From the NCBI RefSeq assembly GCF_019209935.1, contig NZ_JAHUTN010000004.1, positions 124,001-188,000 of the forward strand: a stretch of DNA of 64,000 nt. Direction: 5' to 3'. The translations under genes were made by a program, and so were the position numbers. Below are positions 1 to 10,127 of the stretch, one piece after another (position 1 is the first letter of the stretch; every line of letters begins with the position of its first letter). The notes beneath the pieces are model-generated. The model was not told the DNA's origin and searched no databases. It saw nothing but the letters and a program-made list of their open reading frames with translations. Source of the DNA: Corynebacterium sp. TAE3-ERU16 (GTDB lineage: Bacteria; Actinomycetota; Actinomycetes; Mycobacteriales; Mycobacteriaceae).

Positions 1-1
1 C

Positions 2-2026
2 GCATCCGGGCTGATCATCCAGATCGCCCGCCCCGTGGGCTGGGTCCTGAAGGTCACTGTCCCGTGGCTCGCCTTCCCCACCCCCTTCCCGTGGATGCTG
101 CCGATGATCACCGCGGCGTTGCTGCTGCGCCGACCCGGGGTCGCCACGATCACCTCCGTCGTCGCCGGGATCGTGGGGTTCAATCCCTTCTCGCCGATGT
201 CGGGCCTGATCATCGACGCGGTCCTCGCGCCGTGGACGCTGCGCGGGAACCGTGACTCCAGCGGTGGCTGGCTGCTCGCGGCCATCCTCGCCAGTACGGC
301 GGTCGGCGCGGTCAACTGGATCTCCATGTTCTTCTACCGCGAGTTCCTGCTGCTGGACACCGTCTGGATCGTGATGGCCGGGGTCGTGCGCATCGGTCTC
401 GGTGCGGTGTACGGCTGGCTGGCGTGGCTCCTGGCCGAGCGCCTGATCGGTGCCGGATTCGACCTGCGCGGTATCGCGCTGGACAAGGCCCGGTCCCGGG
501 ACTCCGGCCGGATCACCCGGACACCGGGTAGGGGAGACGTGGCTCCACGTTCCGCGGAGGTCGTCATCGACCACCTGAGTGTCACCTACCCGGGTGCGTC
601 GGCGCCGGCGGTCGATGACGTGGACATCACCCTCGAAGCCGGCAGCTACACACTGGTGTCCGGACCGACCGGGTCCGGTAAATCTACCGTAGCGCTGTCG
701 GTCGCAGGCGTGCTGGGCGCGGGATTCCCCGCGCACACCACCGGATCGGTACGGATCGACGGCACCACCGTAGCCGGCCCCGAGGGCACGGTCGCCCCGG
801 TGGCCGACGTCAGTCGACGGGTCGCCGCGGTCTGGCAGCACCCGGAGAGCCAACTCTTCGCCGCGACCGTGATCGACGAGATCCGGCGGGGACTCGACCA
901 CCTCTGCGTTCCGGCCGAGGAGGGGACCCGCAGATCCCTCGCCGCACTCGACGATGTCGGGCTGTCCCACATCCATCCGCTGCGCGACCCCTGGACCCTC
1001 TCCGGCGGCGAGCAGCAACGGCTCGTTCTCGCCGCGGCTCTCGTCCTCGACACCCCGGTGCTGGTCCTCGATGAGGTGACCAGTCAGCTCGACGACGAGG
1101 CGACGGAGCGGTTCACCGAGGTTCTCGAACGGATCCGGAGCACCAGGGACATCACCGTTCTCGCGGTCGACCATCACGCTGAGGCGCACATGGGACTCGC
1201 GGACCGGGTCGTCGTCATCGCGCCGGGCGGCTCGGTGGCGGTCGACGGCACTCCCGCGGAGGTCTACGGACGGCATTCCGCGGAATGCCGGGAACTGGGA
1301 TTACGGGTGCCGGAACCCTGGGCCCACGACGAGACCTTCGTCGGCTCCGGCCGGGACTGCCCCACGGCGTCGAGCGGCACCGCGGTGGACGGGGGCCCCG
1401 GGATCCGCCTTGAAGGCGTCGGTGTCCACGGGCACGGCCGGGAGCTTCTCGACGGCGTCGACGCCGAGGTTCCGGCGGGTTCGGTCCTCGCACTACGTGG
1501 CCCGAACGGATCCGGCAAGACGACGCTGATCCGGGTGTTGTCGGGTGTGCGTCGTGGCCTCCGTGGACGGGTGTCCCCGGATCGCCGGGACCGGATCCGG
1601 GCGGGTATCGGCTGGGCCCCGCAACGCAGCGGCGACCTCATCCTGAGCGACACCGTCGACGCCGAGTTGAGCGCGGCCGCCCGGGCCGCGGGTCTCACCG
1701 CCACCGAGGACGATCTCGCCGGGTGGCGGTGCATGATCGGGCTGACGGACGCGGGGGACAAGCATCCGTTGAAACTCTCCGGAGGACAGCGGCAGCGTCT
1801 CGCGGTCCTCGTCGCGATGATCGGGGAACCGGAGCTCGTGCTGCTCGATGAGCCGACGAGCTCCCAGGACGGCACGGGGGCCCGGCAGATCGCCGACATC
1901 ATCTCGACCCACGCCGGGGGCCGGGTGACCGTCATCGCAACCCATGACCCCGATTTCGCCGATGCGGTGGCCACCCACCGGATGCGTCTGGTCGGCGGGA
2001 AGACCGAAGGAGTGAACCCCGCATGA
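2..2026 (+). CDS. YkoE-YkoD fusion: thiamine-precursor ECF transporter S component plus duplicated ATPase (5' end outside window)
   Basis: The reading frame is open from base 2, so the true start lies upstream of the window. The first ~160 residues are hydrophobic and resemble YkoE, the substrate-binding membrane component for hydroxymethylpyrimidine/thiamine. After a short linker follow two ABC ATPase domains. The first has Walker A GPTGSGKST near fragment residue 221, signature LSGGEQQRL near 333 and a VLDE Walker B. The second has GPNGSGKTT near residue 500, LSGGQRQRL near 593 and LLDEPTS. In many bacteria YkoE and YkoD are separate proteins, so this is an S-component/ATPase fusion. The T component follows with an ATGA overlap. 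A TTA leucine codon, rare in this window, sits at 1301. The substrate is inferred from family only; any TPP riboswitch would lie upstream of the window. Confidence 0.85.
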   Translation, partial: ASGLIIQIARPVGWVLKVTVPWLAFPTPFPWMLPMITAALLLRRPGVATITSVVAGIVGFNPFSPMSGLIIDAVLAPWTLRGNRDSSGGWLLAAILASTAVGAVNWISMFFYREFLLLDTVWIVMAGVVRIGLGAVYGWLAWLLAERLIGAGFDLRGIALDKARSRDSGRITRTPGRGDVAPRSAEVVIDHLSVTYPGASAPAVDDVDITLEAGSYTLVSGPTGSGKSTVALSVAGVLGAGFPAHTTGSVRIDGTTVAGPEGTVAPVADVSRRVAAVWQHPESQLFAATVIDEIRRGLDHLCVPAEEGTRRSLAALDDVGLSHIHPLRDPWTLSGGEQQRLVLAAALVLDTPVLVLDEVTSQLDDEATERFTEVLERIRSTRDITVLAVDHHAEAHMGLADRVVVIAPGGSVAVDGTPAEVYGRHSAECRELGLRVPEPWAHDETFVGSGRDCPTASSGTAVDGGPGIRLEGVGVHGHGRELLDGVDAEVPAGSVLALRGPNGSGKTTLIRVLSGVRRGLRGRVSPDRRDRIRAGIGWAPQRSGDLILSDTVDAELSAAARAAGLTATEDDLAGWRCMIGLTDAGDKHPLKLSGGQRQRLAVLVAMIGEPELVLLDEPTSSQDGTGARQIADIISTHAGGRVTVIATHDPDFADAVATHRMRLVGGKTEGVNPA

Positions 2027-2829
2027 GTTCCGTTCCAGAGAAGATGCGGACGCTGACGGAGCGGGAACGGACCGCCGCTGTCCGTGCCTACGACCGCCGC
2101 ACGACACGCAGCCGGTGGGCGCACCCGCTGCTCGTCACCGCCGCGGTGGTTGTCCCCATGGTTGTCACCCTGATGGCCCGGGGGCCGGAACTCCCCGCCG
2201 TCGTCCTGGCCGTCACCCTCATCGCCATCTGGCTGCTCAGCCCCAGGTGGGGGCTCGCTGCCACGCTGTCGCTGCCGGTGCTCGTGGTCGTCGTGGGGCT
2301 GAGTTTCCTGTTCTGGCTCCCGGATCCGCCGGTGCCTTCGCCGTCGGTGGACTGGCTGCCCGGGGACCCGCCACGGGAGAAGGTGCTGCAGGGTCTGACC
2401 GGGGGTCTGCGGACGACGGCCGCGGGCACCGTCGCGGCCCCACTGCTGCTCATGGTGACCTGGCGCGAGTTCACCGACACCGTTCTCCGGTACATTCCGG
2501 TCAGCTACCGGGTGGTGGACATCCTCGGCCTGGGATTGCGCTACCTGCGCATCATCGGTCGGGACCTGCTGACGGTCGGACGGATGTCCGTGCTGCGGTC
2601 CCGGGGAAACAGGGTGGCGCAGCCGAGGGTGATGGCCGCAGCGACCGTGCCGGTTCTCGCCGCGTCGATGCGTCAGGGCGAGCAGCTCTCCGTCGCGGTC
2701 GACGGTCGGGCCTTCGGCGCCTACCGGACCCGGACACTGCACCACGCGATCGAACTACGGCCCGTGCACTGGGTGCTTCCCGCCGTCATCGTGGTCGCCA
2801 GCATCGTGGCGCTTCTCGTCCTCGGGTGA
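2023..2829 (+). CDS. ykoC: YkoC-like ECF transporter transmembrane (T) component
   Basis: This 268-residue membrane protein is the energy-coupling T subunit that would join the YkoE S component to the paired ATPases encoded just upstream. It has hydrophobic segments around residues 38-90, 125-150 and 245-266. The cytoplasmic stretch around residues 165-235 resembles the CbiQ/EcfT coupling helices, including an AAATVPVLAASMRQGEQLSVAVDGRAF-like region typical of the family. Its ATG overlaps the stop of the ATPase gene by four bases (ATGA), which implies translational coupling. It is the last gene of the operon, with about 200 bases before rpf2. Confidence 0.85.
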   Translation: MSSVPEKMRTLTERERTAAVRAYDRRTTRSRWAHPLLVTAAVVVPMVVTLMARGPELPAVVLAVTLIAIWLLSPRWGLAATLSLPVLVVVVGLSFLFWLPDPPVPSPSVDWLPGDPPREKVLQGLTGGLRTTAAGTVAAPLLLMVTWREFTDTVLRYIPVSYRVVDILGLGLRYLRIIGRDLLTVGRMSVLRSRGNRVAQPRVMAAATVPVLAASMRQGEQLSVAVDGRAFGAYRTRTLHHAIELRPVHWVLPAVIVVASIVALLVLG

Positions 2830-2907
2830 CTCGGGACGCCACGGCAACGGTGAAACGGACGGGGTCCGGGAAATCGCCTGTCACCTGCTGTGACTCCTGT
2901 GGCTTAA

Positions 2908-4182
<1,275 letters not shown>

Positions 4183-4234
4183 CGTCCCCTCCCCGGTCTC
4201 CGGGGCGGATGGCCGTTCCGGTACCGTACTGCGG

Positions 4235-4240
4235 TAGATT
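4235..4240 (+). promoter_or_regulatory. Putative -10 element for ksgA (TAGATT)
   Basis: TAGATT ends ten bases before the ksgA ATG at 4251. This would give a leaderless or nearly leaderless transcript. No Shine-Dalgarno sequence is visible before the ATG. Confidence 0.5.
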
Positions 4241-4250
4241 TGGCGACATC

Positions 4251-5162
4251 ATGGATACGCCCCTGGAGAAGTCCCCCGCAGGTCCACGGCCTGCCGCGCT
4301 GCTCGGCCCGGTGGAGATCCGGCAGCTGGCCGACGAGCTCGACATCACCCCGACGAAGAAGCTCGGGCAGAACTTCGTGCACGACCCCAACACCGTCCGC
4401 AGGATCGTGGTGGCCGCTGCGGTCGCGGACGACGATGACGTCGTCGAGGTGGGCCCGGGGCTCGGCTCACTGACTCTCGCTCTGCTGGACACGGTGCGCT
4501 CGGTCACCGCCGTGGAGATCGATCCGCGGCTCGCGGGCCGACTCCCGCGGACCGTCGCCGACCGGGCCCCAGACCACGCGGACCGGCTCACGCTCATCCT
4601 CCGGGACGCGTTGACGGTGACACCCGAGCACTTCCGGGCGGCCGGAGCCCCCGTCCCCACCGCTCTCGTGGCGAACCTGCCGTACAACGTCTCCGTCCCG
4701 GTGCTCCTGCACCTGCTGGCCGAGTTCCCCACGATAAACAGGGTGCTCGTCATGGTCCAGGCTGAGGTCGCCGACCGGCTGGCCGCGGCACCCGGATCGA
4801 AGATCTACGGGGTGCCCAGCGTGAAGGCCGCGTTCTACGGCACGGTCCGGCGGGCGGGATCCATCGGCACGAACGTGTTCTGGCCCGCCCCCAAGATCGA
4901 TTCCGGGCTCGTCCGGATCGATCGTTTTCCCGCGGGAAGTGAACCCTGGCCCGTCACCGCTGAGGCCCGGGCCGCAGTGTTCCCCCTCGTTGACGCGGCC
5001 TTCGCACAGCGGAGGAAGACCCTCCGCGCCGCCCTCTCCGGACACTACGGCTCCGGTGCTGCCGCGGAGCAGGCACTGCGTTCCGCGGACATCGACCCGG
5101 GGCTCCGGGGGGAGAAGCTCGGTGTGGCCGACTTCGTCCGGCTCGCGGGAGTCGGACGTTGA
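4251..5162 (+). CDS. ksgA: 16S rRNA (adenine1518/1519-N6)-dimethyltransferase KsgA/RsmA
   Basis: KsgA dimethylates two adjacent adenines at the 3' end of 16S rRNA, using S-adenosylmethionine, late in 30S assembly. The 303-residue product has the family landmarks in order: [15 protein letters not shown], the SAM-binding loop [10 protein letters not shown], the acidic VEIDPRLA motif and the catalytic [11 protein letters not shown] motif. I chose ATG 4251 because residues upstream of it are not family-like and because a -10 hexamer lies just upstream. Its TGA overlaps the TTG start of ispE, so the two are co-translated. Confidence 0.95.
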   Translation: MDTPLEKSPAGPRPAALLGPVEIRQLADELDITPTKKLGQNFVHDPNTVRRIVVAAAVADDDDVVEVGPGLGSLTLALLDTVRSVTAVEIDPRLAGRLPRTVADRAPDHADRLTLILRDALTVTPEHFRAAGAPVPTALVANLPYNVSVPVLLHLLAEFPTINRVLVMVQAEVADRLAAAPGSKIYGVPSVKAAFYGTVRRAGSIGTNVFWPAPKIDSGLVRIDRFPAGSEPWPVTAEARAAVFPLVDAAFAQRRKTLRAALSGHYGSGAAAEQALRSADIDPGLRGEKLGVADFVRLAGVGR

Positions 5163-6085
5163 GCGCGGTCACCGCCCTCGGGCACGCGAAGATCAACCTC
5201 GCCCTCGTCGTGGGGCCGCTACGTGCCGACGGTTTCCATGAACTGGACACCGTCTTCCAGTCACTCGATCTCCACGACCGCGTCACCGTCACCCCCGCCG
5301 ACGGTCCGACCGGTGTCCGCCGGCTCACCGTCGAAGGACTCGGAGCCGCGGATGTACCGACCGACCGGAGCAATCTCGCCTGGCGGGCCGCGGAACTCAT
5401 CCTCGACGACGCCGTCGGTGCTCCCGCGGTGGACATCCACATCACCAAGGGCATCCCCACGGCCGGTGGCATGGCGGGTGGTTCCGCGGATGCCGCGGCC
5501 GTACTGCGGGCGACCGCCGAGGTGATCCGTGAGGCCACTGGAACGGTGCTCTCCGAGGAGCGGTTGCTGGGGCATGCGACAGAGCTCGGATCCGACGTCC
5601 CGTTCACCCTCCTCGGTGGGACCCGCCGCGGAACCGGACGGGGAGAGCGGCTCGAGGAGATACCCGCGACCCGGACCTGTCACTGGGCGCTGGCGTTCAA
5701 CCGGACGGGACTGTCCACCCCGACGGTGTTCCGGACCCTCGACCGGATGCGGTCCGGCTCCGCGGTCGCCCCCGGCGACACGGCCGGGCTCCGGGCCGCG
5801 CTCCTCGCCGGTGCAGGACCCGGGGAGATCGCACCGTTGCTGGTCAACGATCTCGAGGCGCCCGCACTGCACCTGTCCCGGGCTCTGGCGGAAGTCCTGA
5901 ATGTCGGGCGGACCGCCGGGGCGCTGGCCGGAATCGTCTCCGGATCGGGACCGACCTGTGGTTTCCTCTGTGCCGATGCCGGCACCGCCCGCCGGGTCGC
6001 CGAAGCGGTGACCGGGGTGGGCGACGTCATCATGACGGCGACCGCCACCGGGCCGGCGCCCGGGGCCGAACTTGTTTCACGATGA
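5159..6085 (+). CDS. ispE: 4-diphosphocytidyl-2-C-methyl-D-erythritol kinase IspE
   Basis: IspE is the ATP-dependent kinase of the MEP (non-mevalonate) isoprenoid pathway. The 308-residue protein is a GHMP kinase: [11 protein letters not shown] near residue 9, the glycine-rich ATP loop [17 protein letters not shown] near residues 100-116 and a C-terminal GSGPTCGF motif. It starts with TTG at 5159, which overlaps the ksgA stop (TTGA), so translation is probably coupled. The ksgA-ispE pairing is standard in actinobacteria, and the pathway product feeds the UppS enzyme encoded at 43.96 kb. Confidence 0.95.
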   Translation: MSAVTALGHAKINLALVVGPLRADGFHELDTVFQSLDLHDRVTVTPADGPTGVRRLTVEGLGAADVPTDRSNLAWRAAELILDDAVGAPAVDIHITKGIPTAGGMAGGSADAAAVLRATAEVIREATGTVLSEERLLGHATELGSDVPFTLLGGTRRGTGRGERLEEIPATRTCHWALAFNRTGLSTPTVFRTLDRMRSGSAVAPGDTAGLRAALLAGAGPGEIAPLLVNDLEAPALHLSRALAEVLNVGRTAGALAGIVSGSGPTCGFLCADAGTARRVAEAVTGVGDVIMTATATGPAPGAELVSR

Positions 6086-6098
6086 AAGGTAAGCGGCT

Positions 6099-7934
6099 GT
6101 GGCCAATCTGATCAATCTGGAGAACGTGTCCAAGACCTTCGGTCTGAAGACGCTGCTCGACTCGGTGAGTATCGGTGTGCAGACCGGTGACCGGATCGGT
6201 GTCGTCGGACTCAACGGTGGTGGCAAGACCACACTCCTCGAGATCCTCGCGGGTATCGAACCGCCGGACGCCGGCCGGGTCTCCCACACCGGGGACCTCC
6301 GGATGGCAGTGGTGACCCAGCGGGCGAACCTGACCGACACCGACACCGTCGCCGACGTCGTGCTGCGTCCGCTCGGGCTGGACACCTATGAATGGGCGTC
6401 CCAGGCCCGGGTCCGGGAGGTCCTCAGCGGACTCGGCATCGTGGATCTCGGGCTGGACACACCCGTCGGCCAGTTGTCCGGCGGTGAGCGGCGTCGGACC
6501 AACCTCGCCGCGGCCATGGTCCGGGACCTGGATCTGCTCATCCTCGACGAGCCGACCAACCATCTCGACATAGAGGGGGTCCAGTGGCTCGCCGCGCATC
6601 TCGTCGCACGCCGGTGCGCCCTCGTCGTCGTCACCCACGACCGGTGGTTCCTCGACACCGTGGCCACCCGCACGTGGGAGGTGCACGACGGTGTCGTGGA
6701 CGCCTACGAGGGTGGCTACAACGACTGGATGTTCGCCCGGGCGGAGCGGGCGCGGCAGGCCGACGCGATCGAACAGCGACGGCAGAACCTCGCCCGGAAG
6801 GAACTCGCTTGGCTCCGTCGCGGTGCACCCGCGCGGACGTCGAAGCCCCGCTACCGGATCGAGGCCGCCGAAGCATTGATCAGCGACGTCCCCGCGCCCC
6901 GGGACACCGTGGAACTCATGGCCTTCTCGCGGAAACGGCAGGGGCGGGTGGTCATCGAGCTCGAGGACGCGACGATCACCACCCCGGACGGCCGCGAACT
7001 CGTCCGCGATCTCACCTGGCGGCTGAACCCGGGCGAACGGATCGGTCTGGTCGGGGTGAATGGCTCCGGGAAGACCACCCTGCTGCGTACCATCGCCGGG
7101 GAGCACGAGCTCGCCGCGGGGCGCAGGATCGAGGGTAAGACGGTCCGTCTCGGATGGCTGCGCCAGGAGCTCGACGACCTGGATCCCGATCAGCGGCTCC
7201 TCGACGCTGTGGAGGATGTGGCGAGCTACGTACAGATGGGTAAACGCGAGCTGAGCGCCTCACAGCTGGCCGAGAGGTTGGGTTTCTCCGCGAAACGCCA
7301 GCGCACCCCCGTCGGAGATCTCTCCGGTGGTGAACGGCGCCGACTGCAGTTGACCCGGGTGCTCATGGCGGAGCCGAACGTGCTGCTGCTCGATGAACCG
7401 ACCAACGACCTCGACATCGACACGCTACAGGAGCTGGAGAGCCTGCTCGACGGCTGGCCCGGAACCCTCGTGGTGATCTCGCACGACAGGTATCTCATCG
7501 AGCGGGTGTGTGACAGCACGTGGGCACTGTTCGGGGACGGTGACCTGACCAATCTTCCCGGTGGGATCGATGAGTACCTTCAGCGCCGGGCGCGCGCGGA
7601 GGCGGAGGGGAACACGGGGGTCCTGAACCTGGGTTCCGCCAATGACCTCGGCGGATCGGCCGCCGGGGCGTCGGACGGTGGCGCCGGTGGGGTCGATAGA
7701 AAGATGTCCGCCGCGGAGGAGCAGAGGCTGACGAAGGAGATGCGGTCCGTGGAACGGAAGATGGGCAAGCTCCAGTCCCGGCAGGCCTCGCTCGCGGCTG
7801 AGATGGCCGAGGCGGCGCAGAACCTCGACCAGTCGAAACTCGTTGAGCTCGATGCACGCAGAGTCGAGTTGGAGGAGGAGATCGATCAGCTGGAGACCCA
7901 GTGGATGGAACTGGGGGAGGCGCTCGAGGGCTAA
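6099..7934 (+). CDS. ABC-F family ATPase, Uup-like
   Basis: This is a soluble protein with two ABC ATPase domains and no membrane segment, the hallmark of ABC-F factors, which act on ribosomes or nucleic acids rather than in transport. Walker A motifs are GLNGGGKTT (37-45) and GVNGSGKTT (319-327), with signatures LSGGERRRTN and LSGGERRRLQ. The linker between domains has the Uup-type arrangement (DNWMFARAER-like, then AWLRRGAPAR). A charged coiled coil occupies about residues 545-611, like the Uup C-terminal DNA-binding domain. It starts with GTG 6099, with GAAAGG about ten bases upstream, 13 bases after ispE, so it is probably in the same operon. Confidence 0.85.
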   Translation: MANLINLENVSKTFGLKTLLDSVSIGVQTGDRIGVVGLNGGGKTTLLEILAGIEPPDAGRVSHTGDLRMAVVTQRANLTDTDTVADVVLRPLGLDTYEWASQARVREVLSGLGIVDLGLDTPVGQLSGGERRRTNLAAAMVRDLDLLILDEPTNHLDIEGVQWLAAHLVARRCALVVVTHDRWFLDTVATRTWEVHDGVVDAYEGGYNDWMFARAERARQADAIEQRRQNLARKELAWLRRGAPARTSKPRYRIEAAEALISDVPAPRDTVELMAFSRKRQGRVVIELEDATITTPDGRELVRDLTWRLNPGERIGLVGVNGSGKTTLLRTIAGEHELAAGRRIEGKTVRLGWLRQELDDLDPDQRLLDAVEDVASYVQMGKRELSASQLAERLGFSAKRQRTPVGDLSGGERRRLQLTRVLMAEPNVLLLDEPTNDLDIDTLQELESLLDGWPGTLVVISHDRYLIERVCDSTWALFGDGDLTNLPGGIDEYLQRRARAEAEGNTGVLNLGSANDLGGSAAGASDGGAGGVDRKMSAAEEQRLTKEMRSVERKMGKLQSRQASLAAEMAEAAQNLDQSKLVELDARRVELEEEIDQLETQWMELGEALEG

Positions 7935-7938
7935 TGTT

Positions 7939-7968
7939 GTTACCCCCCGTATTGGGGGGAGTGGTAAC
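7939..7968. terminator. Nested inverted repeat after the ABC-F gene
   Basis: CCCCCC (7943-7948) and GGGGGG (7954-7959) can pair around a five-base loop, and outer GTTACC/GGTAAC (7939-7944, 7963-7968) gives an alternative pairing. It lies five bases after the stop codon and could act as a weak terminator. There is no clear U tract. Confidence 0.45.
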
Positions 7969-8086
7969 GAAACTCTGCACCGAATGCGCAATACGTTAAA
8001 CTGACGCCTACTTAAGAGAAGGCTAAAAGCCGAAGGGTATTTGTGAATATCCTCATTCGGCCGTGTTCGCGGAAGGTGGTGTCCGG

Positions 8087-8653
8087 TTGAGTTCGGAGGA
8101 AATTCGGGGTGCGGAGACGACCCCGAATTCGGACGGGCGCGACCGGAACATGAGGTGCCCGCACATGCTCGGCGCGCTGATCGTCCTGCTCTCCCTGGTG
8201 GCGGTCGGGGTGTTCATCGGAACGGACGTCATGCGTTCCGGGGGGATGGCCGACCGGGATGGTCGGGGATCCCTCTCCGGGCAGGTGGACTCGCCGGGAT
8301 CACCGGGAGGGGAGGATTCCGGTCCGATCCCGCCACTGCCGTACTCGACCCCGGAATGTGACGGATCAGGTGTTCTCCTCCTCGGTGACTACGCGACCGT
8401 GGAGGATGTCGGAACGGCCATGACCCGGACCCTGGGGGCCACCTACACCTCATCGACGACCTGCGGTTCCCTCGGTGGGGACGGCGACGCTCCCGGATAC
8501 TACGTCGTCTACCTCCCCGTTCTCGGAGACAGGGATGATCTGTGCCAGGCCCTCGAGAGCACACGGGCACGGCTCGACACACCGGTCCGGGCGACCCTGC
8601 TGGACGATGAGATCCACACCACCGACAGCCTCTGCCCCCAGGTCGACGACTGA
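8087..8653 (+). CDS. Hypothetical single-pass membrane protein
   Basis: I do not recognise the family. From the TTG at 8087 the product has 188 residues. A charged N-terminus is followed by one transmembrane helix (about residues 27-46, LGALIVLLSLVAVGVFIG), a Gly/Ser/Pro-rich linker and an extracellular domain of about 110 residues with four cysteines, which could form two disulfides. I prefer TTG 8087 because AAGGTGG lies seven bases upstream, whereas the in-frame GTG at 8063 has no ribosome-binding site. ATG 8150 would leave almost nothing before the helix. A TAAACT hexamer near 7996 may be the promoter, giving a leader of about 80 bases. Neighbours give no functional hint. Confidence 0.65.
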   Translation: MSSEEIRGAETTPNSDGRDRNMRCPHMLGALIVLLSLVAVGVFIGTDVMRSGGMADRDGRGSLSGQVDSPGSPGGEDSGPIPPLPYSTPECDGSGVLLLGDYATVEDVGTAMTRTLGATYTSSTTCGSLGGDGDAPGYYVVYLPVLGDRDDLCQALESTRARLDTPVRATLLDDEIHTTDSLCPQVDD

Positions 8654-8718
8654 CCACGGTGACCCGCCGCGTGCCCGGATGCACGTTCCGCTGCACTGAT
8701 GACACCATCACGCTGCGT

Positions 8719-8724
8719 TAGGAT
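8719..8724 (+). promoter_or_regulatory. Putative -10 element (TAGGAT) for the ABM-domain gene
   Basis: TAGGAT ends seven bases before the ATG at 8732, so transcription would begin at or next to the start codon (leaderless). Confidence 0.6.
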
Positions 8725-8731
8725 TGAGGCC

Positions 8732-9055
8732 ATGATCCTCATCAACGTACGTTTCAACGTCAAGCCCGGGCACGCCGACACCTTCCGGGAGACCGTCGCG
8801 CCGTTCACCGATGCGACGCGGGCCGAAGACGGCTGTCTCTTCTTCGACTGGTTCCGGTCCACCGACAACCCGAACGAGTACATCCTCGTCGAGGGTTTCA
8901 GGGACGACGCCGCCGAGGCACACGTGAACTCGGATCACTTCAGGAAGGCCTGCGAGCTCTTCCCGACCGTCCTCGTCGAGACCCCCCGGATCATCAACAC
9001 CCTCATCGAGGGGAAGACCGAGTGGGACCGGATGGCCGAGTTCAGCGTCGACTGA
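8732..9055 (+). CDS. Antibiotic biosynthesis monooxygenase (ABM/YgiN-like) domain protein
   Basis: The 107-residue protein has the compact dimeric ferredoxin-like ABM fold: beta strand ILINVRFNVKPGHADTF, then EDGCLFFDWFRS and EYILVEGFRDDAAEAHVNSDHF. Relatives include quinol monooxygenase YgiN and small cofactor-free oxygenases; the substrate cannot be told from sequence. An in-frame ATG at 8699 exists, but the -10 hexamer at 8719-8724 sits between the two, so 8732 is the likely start of a leaderless message. Confidence 0.8.
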   Translation: MILINVRFNVKPGHADTFRETVAPFTDATRAEDGCLFFDWFRSTDNPNEYILVEGFRDDAAEAHVNSDHFRKACELFPTVLVETPRIINTLIEGKTEWDRMAEFSVD

Positions 9056-9122
9056 GGTCCCTCTTCCCGTGTGTTCCGGAGCGGGGGCCGGAAGTATGCT
9101 GACCACGCTCCGCCGTCAAGGG

Positions 9123-9128
9123 TAGGCT
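9123..9128 (+). promoter_or_regulatory. Putative -10 element (TAGGCT) for ppk2
   Basis: TAGGCT ends seven bases before the ppk2 ATG at 9136. No Shine-Dalgarno is present, consistent with a leaderless transcript. Confidence 0.6.
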
Positions 9129-9135
9129 GGTCAAC

Positions 9136-10029
9136 ATGGGTAAAAAGGATGCGAAGAAACCGCCGAAGCTGTCCAAGAAACACTATGAGGCCGAGCTGAA
9201 GAGGCTGCAGGCCGAGCTCGTCGACATGCAGCAGTGGGTCGTCGAGACCGGGGCCCGGGTGGTCGTCGTCATGGAGGGGCGCGACGCCGCGGGCAAGGGC
9301 TCCGCCATCAAGCGGATCACCCAGTACCTCAATCCCCGCACCTGCCGCATCGAGGCGCTGCCCGCGCCCAGCTCCAGGGAACAGGGGCAGTGGTACTTCC
9401 AGCGGTACGTGGAGAGGCTGCCCACCGCCGGCGAGATCGTGATCTTCGACCGGTCCTGGTACAACCGCGCGGGTGTGGAGCGGGTGATGGGGTTCTGTAC
9501 CTCGCAGGAGTACCGCCGTTTCCTGCACCAGGCCCCCATCTTCGAGCGACTGCTCGTCGAGGACGGGATCATGCTGCGGAAGTACTGGTTCAGTGTCTCG
9601 GACGAGGAGCAGGTGAAGCGCTTCACCTCCCGTCGTGAGGACCCCCTGCGCCGCTGGAAACTCTCCCCGATGGATCTGCAGTCGATCACCCGCTGGGAGG
9701 ACTACTCCCGGGCGAAGGACGAGATGTTCATCCACACCGACATCCCGTCCGCCCCCTGGTACACGGTGGAGAGCGAGGACAAGAAGCGGTCCCGCATCAA
9801 CGTCATCAGCCACCTGCTGTCGACGATCCCCTACGAGAAGATCGACCGCGAACTCCCCGAGATCCCGCAACGTCCGCAGTCCACGAACGACTACGAACGG
9901 CCCCCGCGCAGTGACTTCCGGTATGTGCCGGACGTCGCCGCGGAGCTGGAGCTCGCCCGGAAGAAGCAGAAGAAGGAAGCGGCCAAGGCCGCGAAGAAGG
10001 ACAATAAGTCGGGGCACAAGAAGAAGTAG
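9136..10029 (+). CDS. ppk2: Polyphosphate kinase 2 (PPK2)
   Basis: PPK2 transfers phosphate between polyphosphate and nucleotides, usually making GTP or ATP from polyphosphate. The 297-residue protein has the PPK2 core: Walker A GRDAAGKGS (48-56), the EQGQWYFQRYVERLP segment, Walker B-like IVIFDRSWYNRAGVERVMG and the lid region RREDPLRRWKLSPMD. This is a single-domain class I-type enzyme. The last ~30 residues are a lysine-rich tail, which may bind polyphosphate (inference). It is probably monocistronic, between a leaderless promoter and a hairpin terminator. An exopolyphosphatase (ppx) lies at 36.4 kb in the same window. Confidence 0.92.
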   Translation: MGKKDAKKPPKLSKKHYEAELKRLQAELVDMQQWVVETGARVVVVMEGRDAAGKGSAIKRITQYLNPRTCRIEALPAPSSREQGQWYFQRYVERLPTAGEIVIFDRSWYNRAGVERVMGFCTSQEYRRFLHQAPIFERLLVEDGIMLRKYWFSVSDEEQVKRFTSRREDPLRRWKLSPMDLQSITRWEDYSRAKDEMFIHTDIPSAPWYTVESEDKKRSRINVISHLLSTIPYEKIDRELPEIPQRPQSTNDYERPPRSDFRYVPDVAAELELARKKQKKEAAKAAKKDNKSGHKKK

Positions 10030-10049
10030 TCTCCGCTAGGGACGGCACG

Positions 10050-10078
10050 ATCCCCGGGGTCACACCCAGGGGATTTTC
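10050..10078 (+). terminator. Rho-independent terminator after ppk2
   Basis: ATCCCC (10050-10055) pairs with GGGGAT (10069-10074), with an inner GGGT/ACCC stem, followed by TTTT. It lies about 20 bases after the ppk2 stop. Confidence 0.65.
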
Positions 10079-10127
10079 CGTGCGGAAACCGTGGCGCGGT
10101 CGTGGTGGGATGTGACAGACTTCGTAC

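Noticed and set aside
1264..2745. A 493-codon open frame antisense to the YkoD/YkoC genes
   Set aside because: Shadow of the real transporter genes; no domain.
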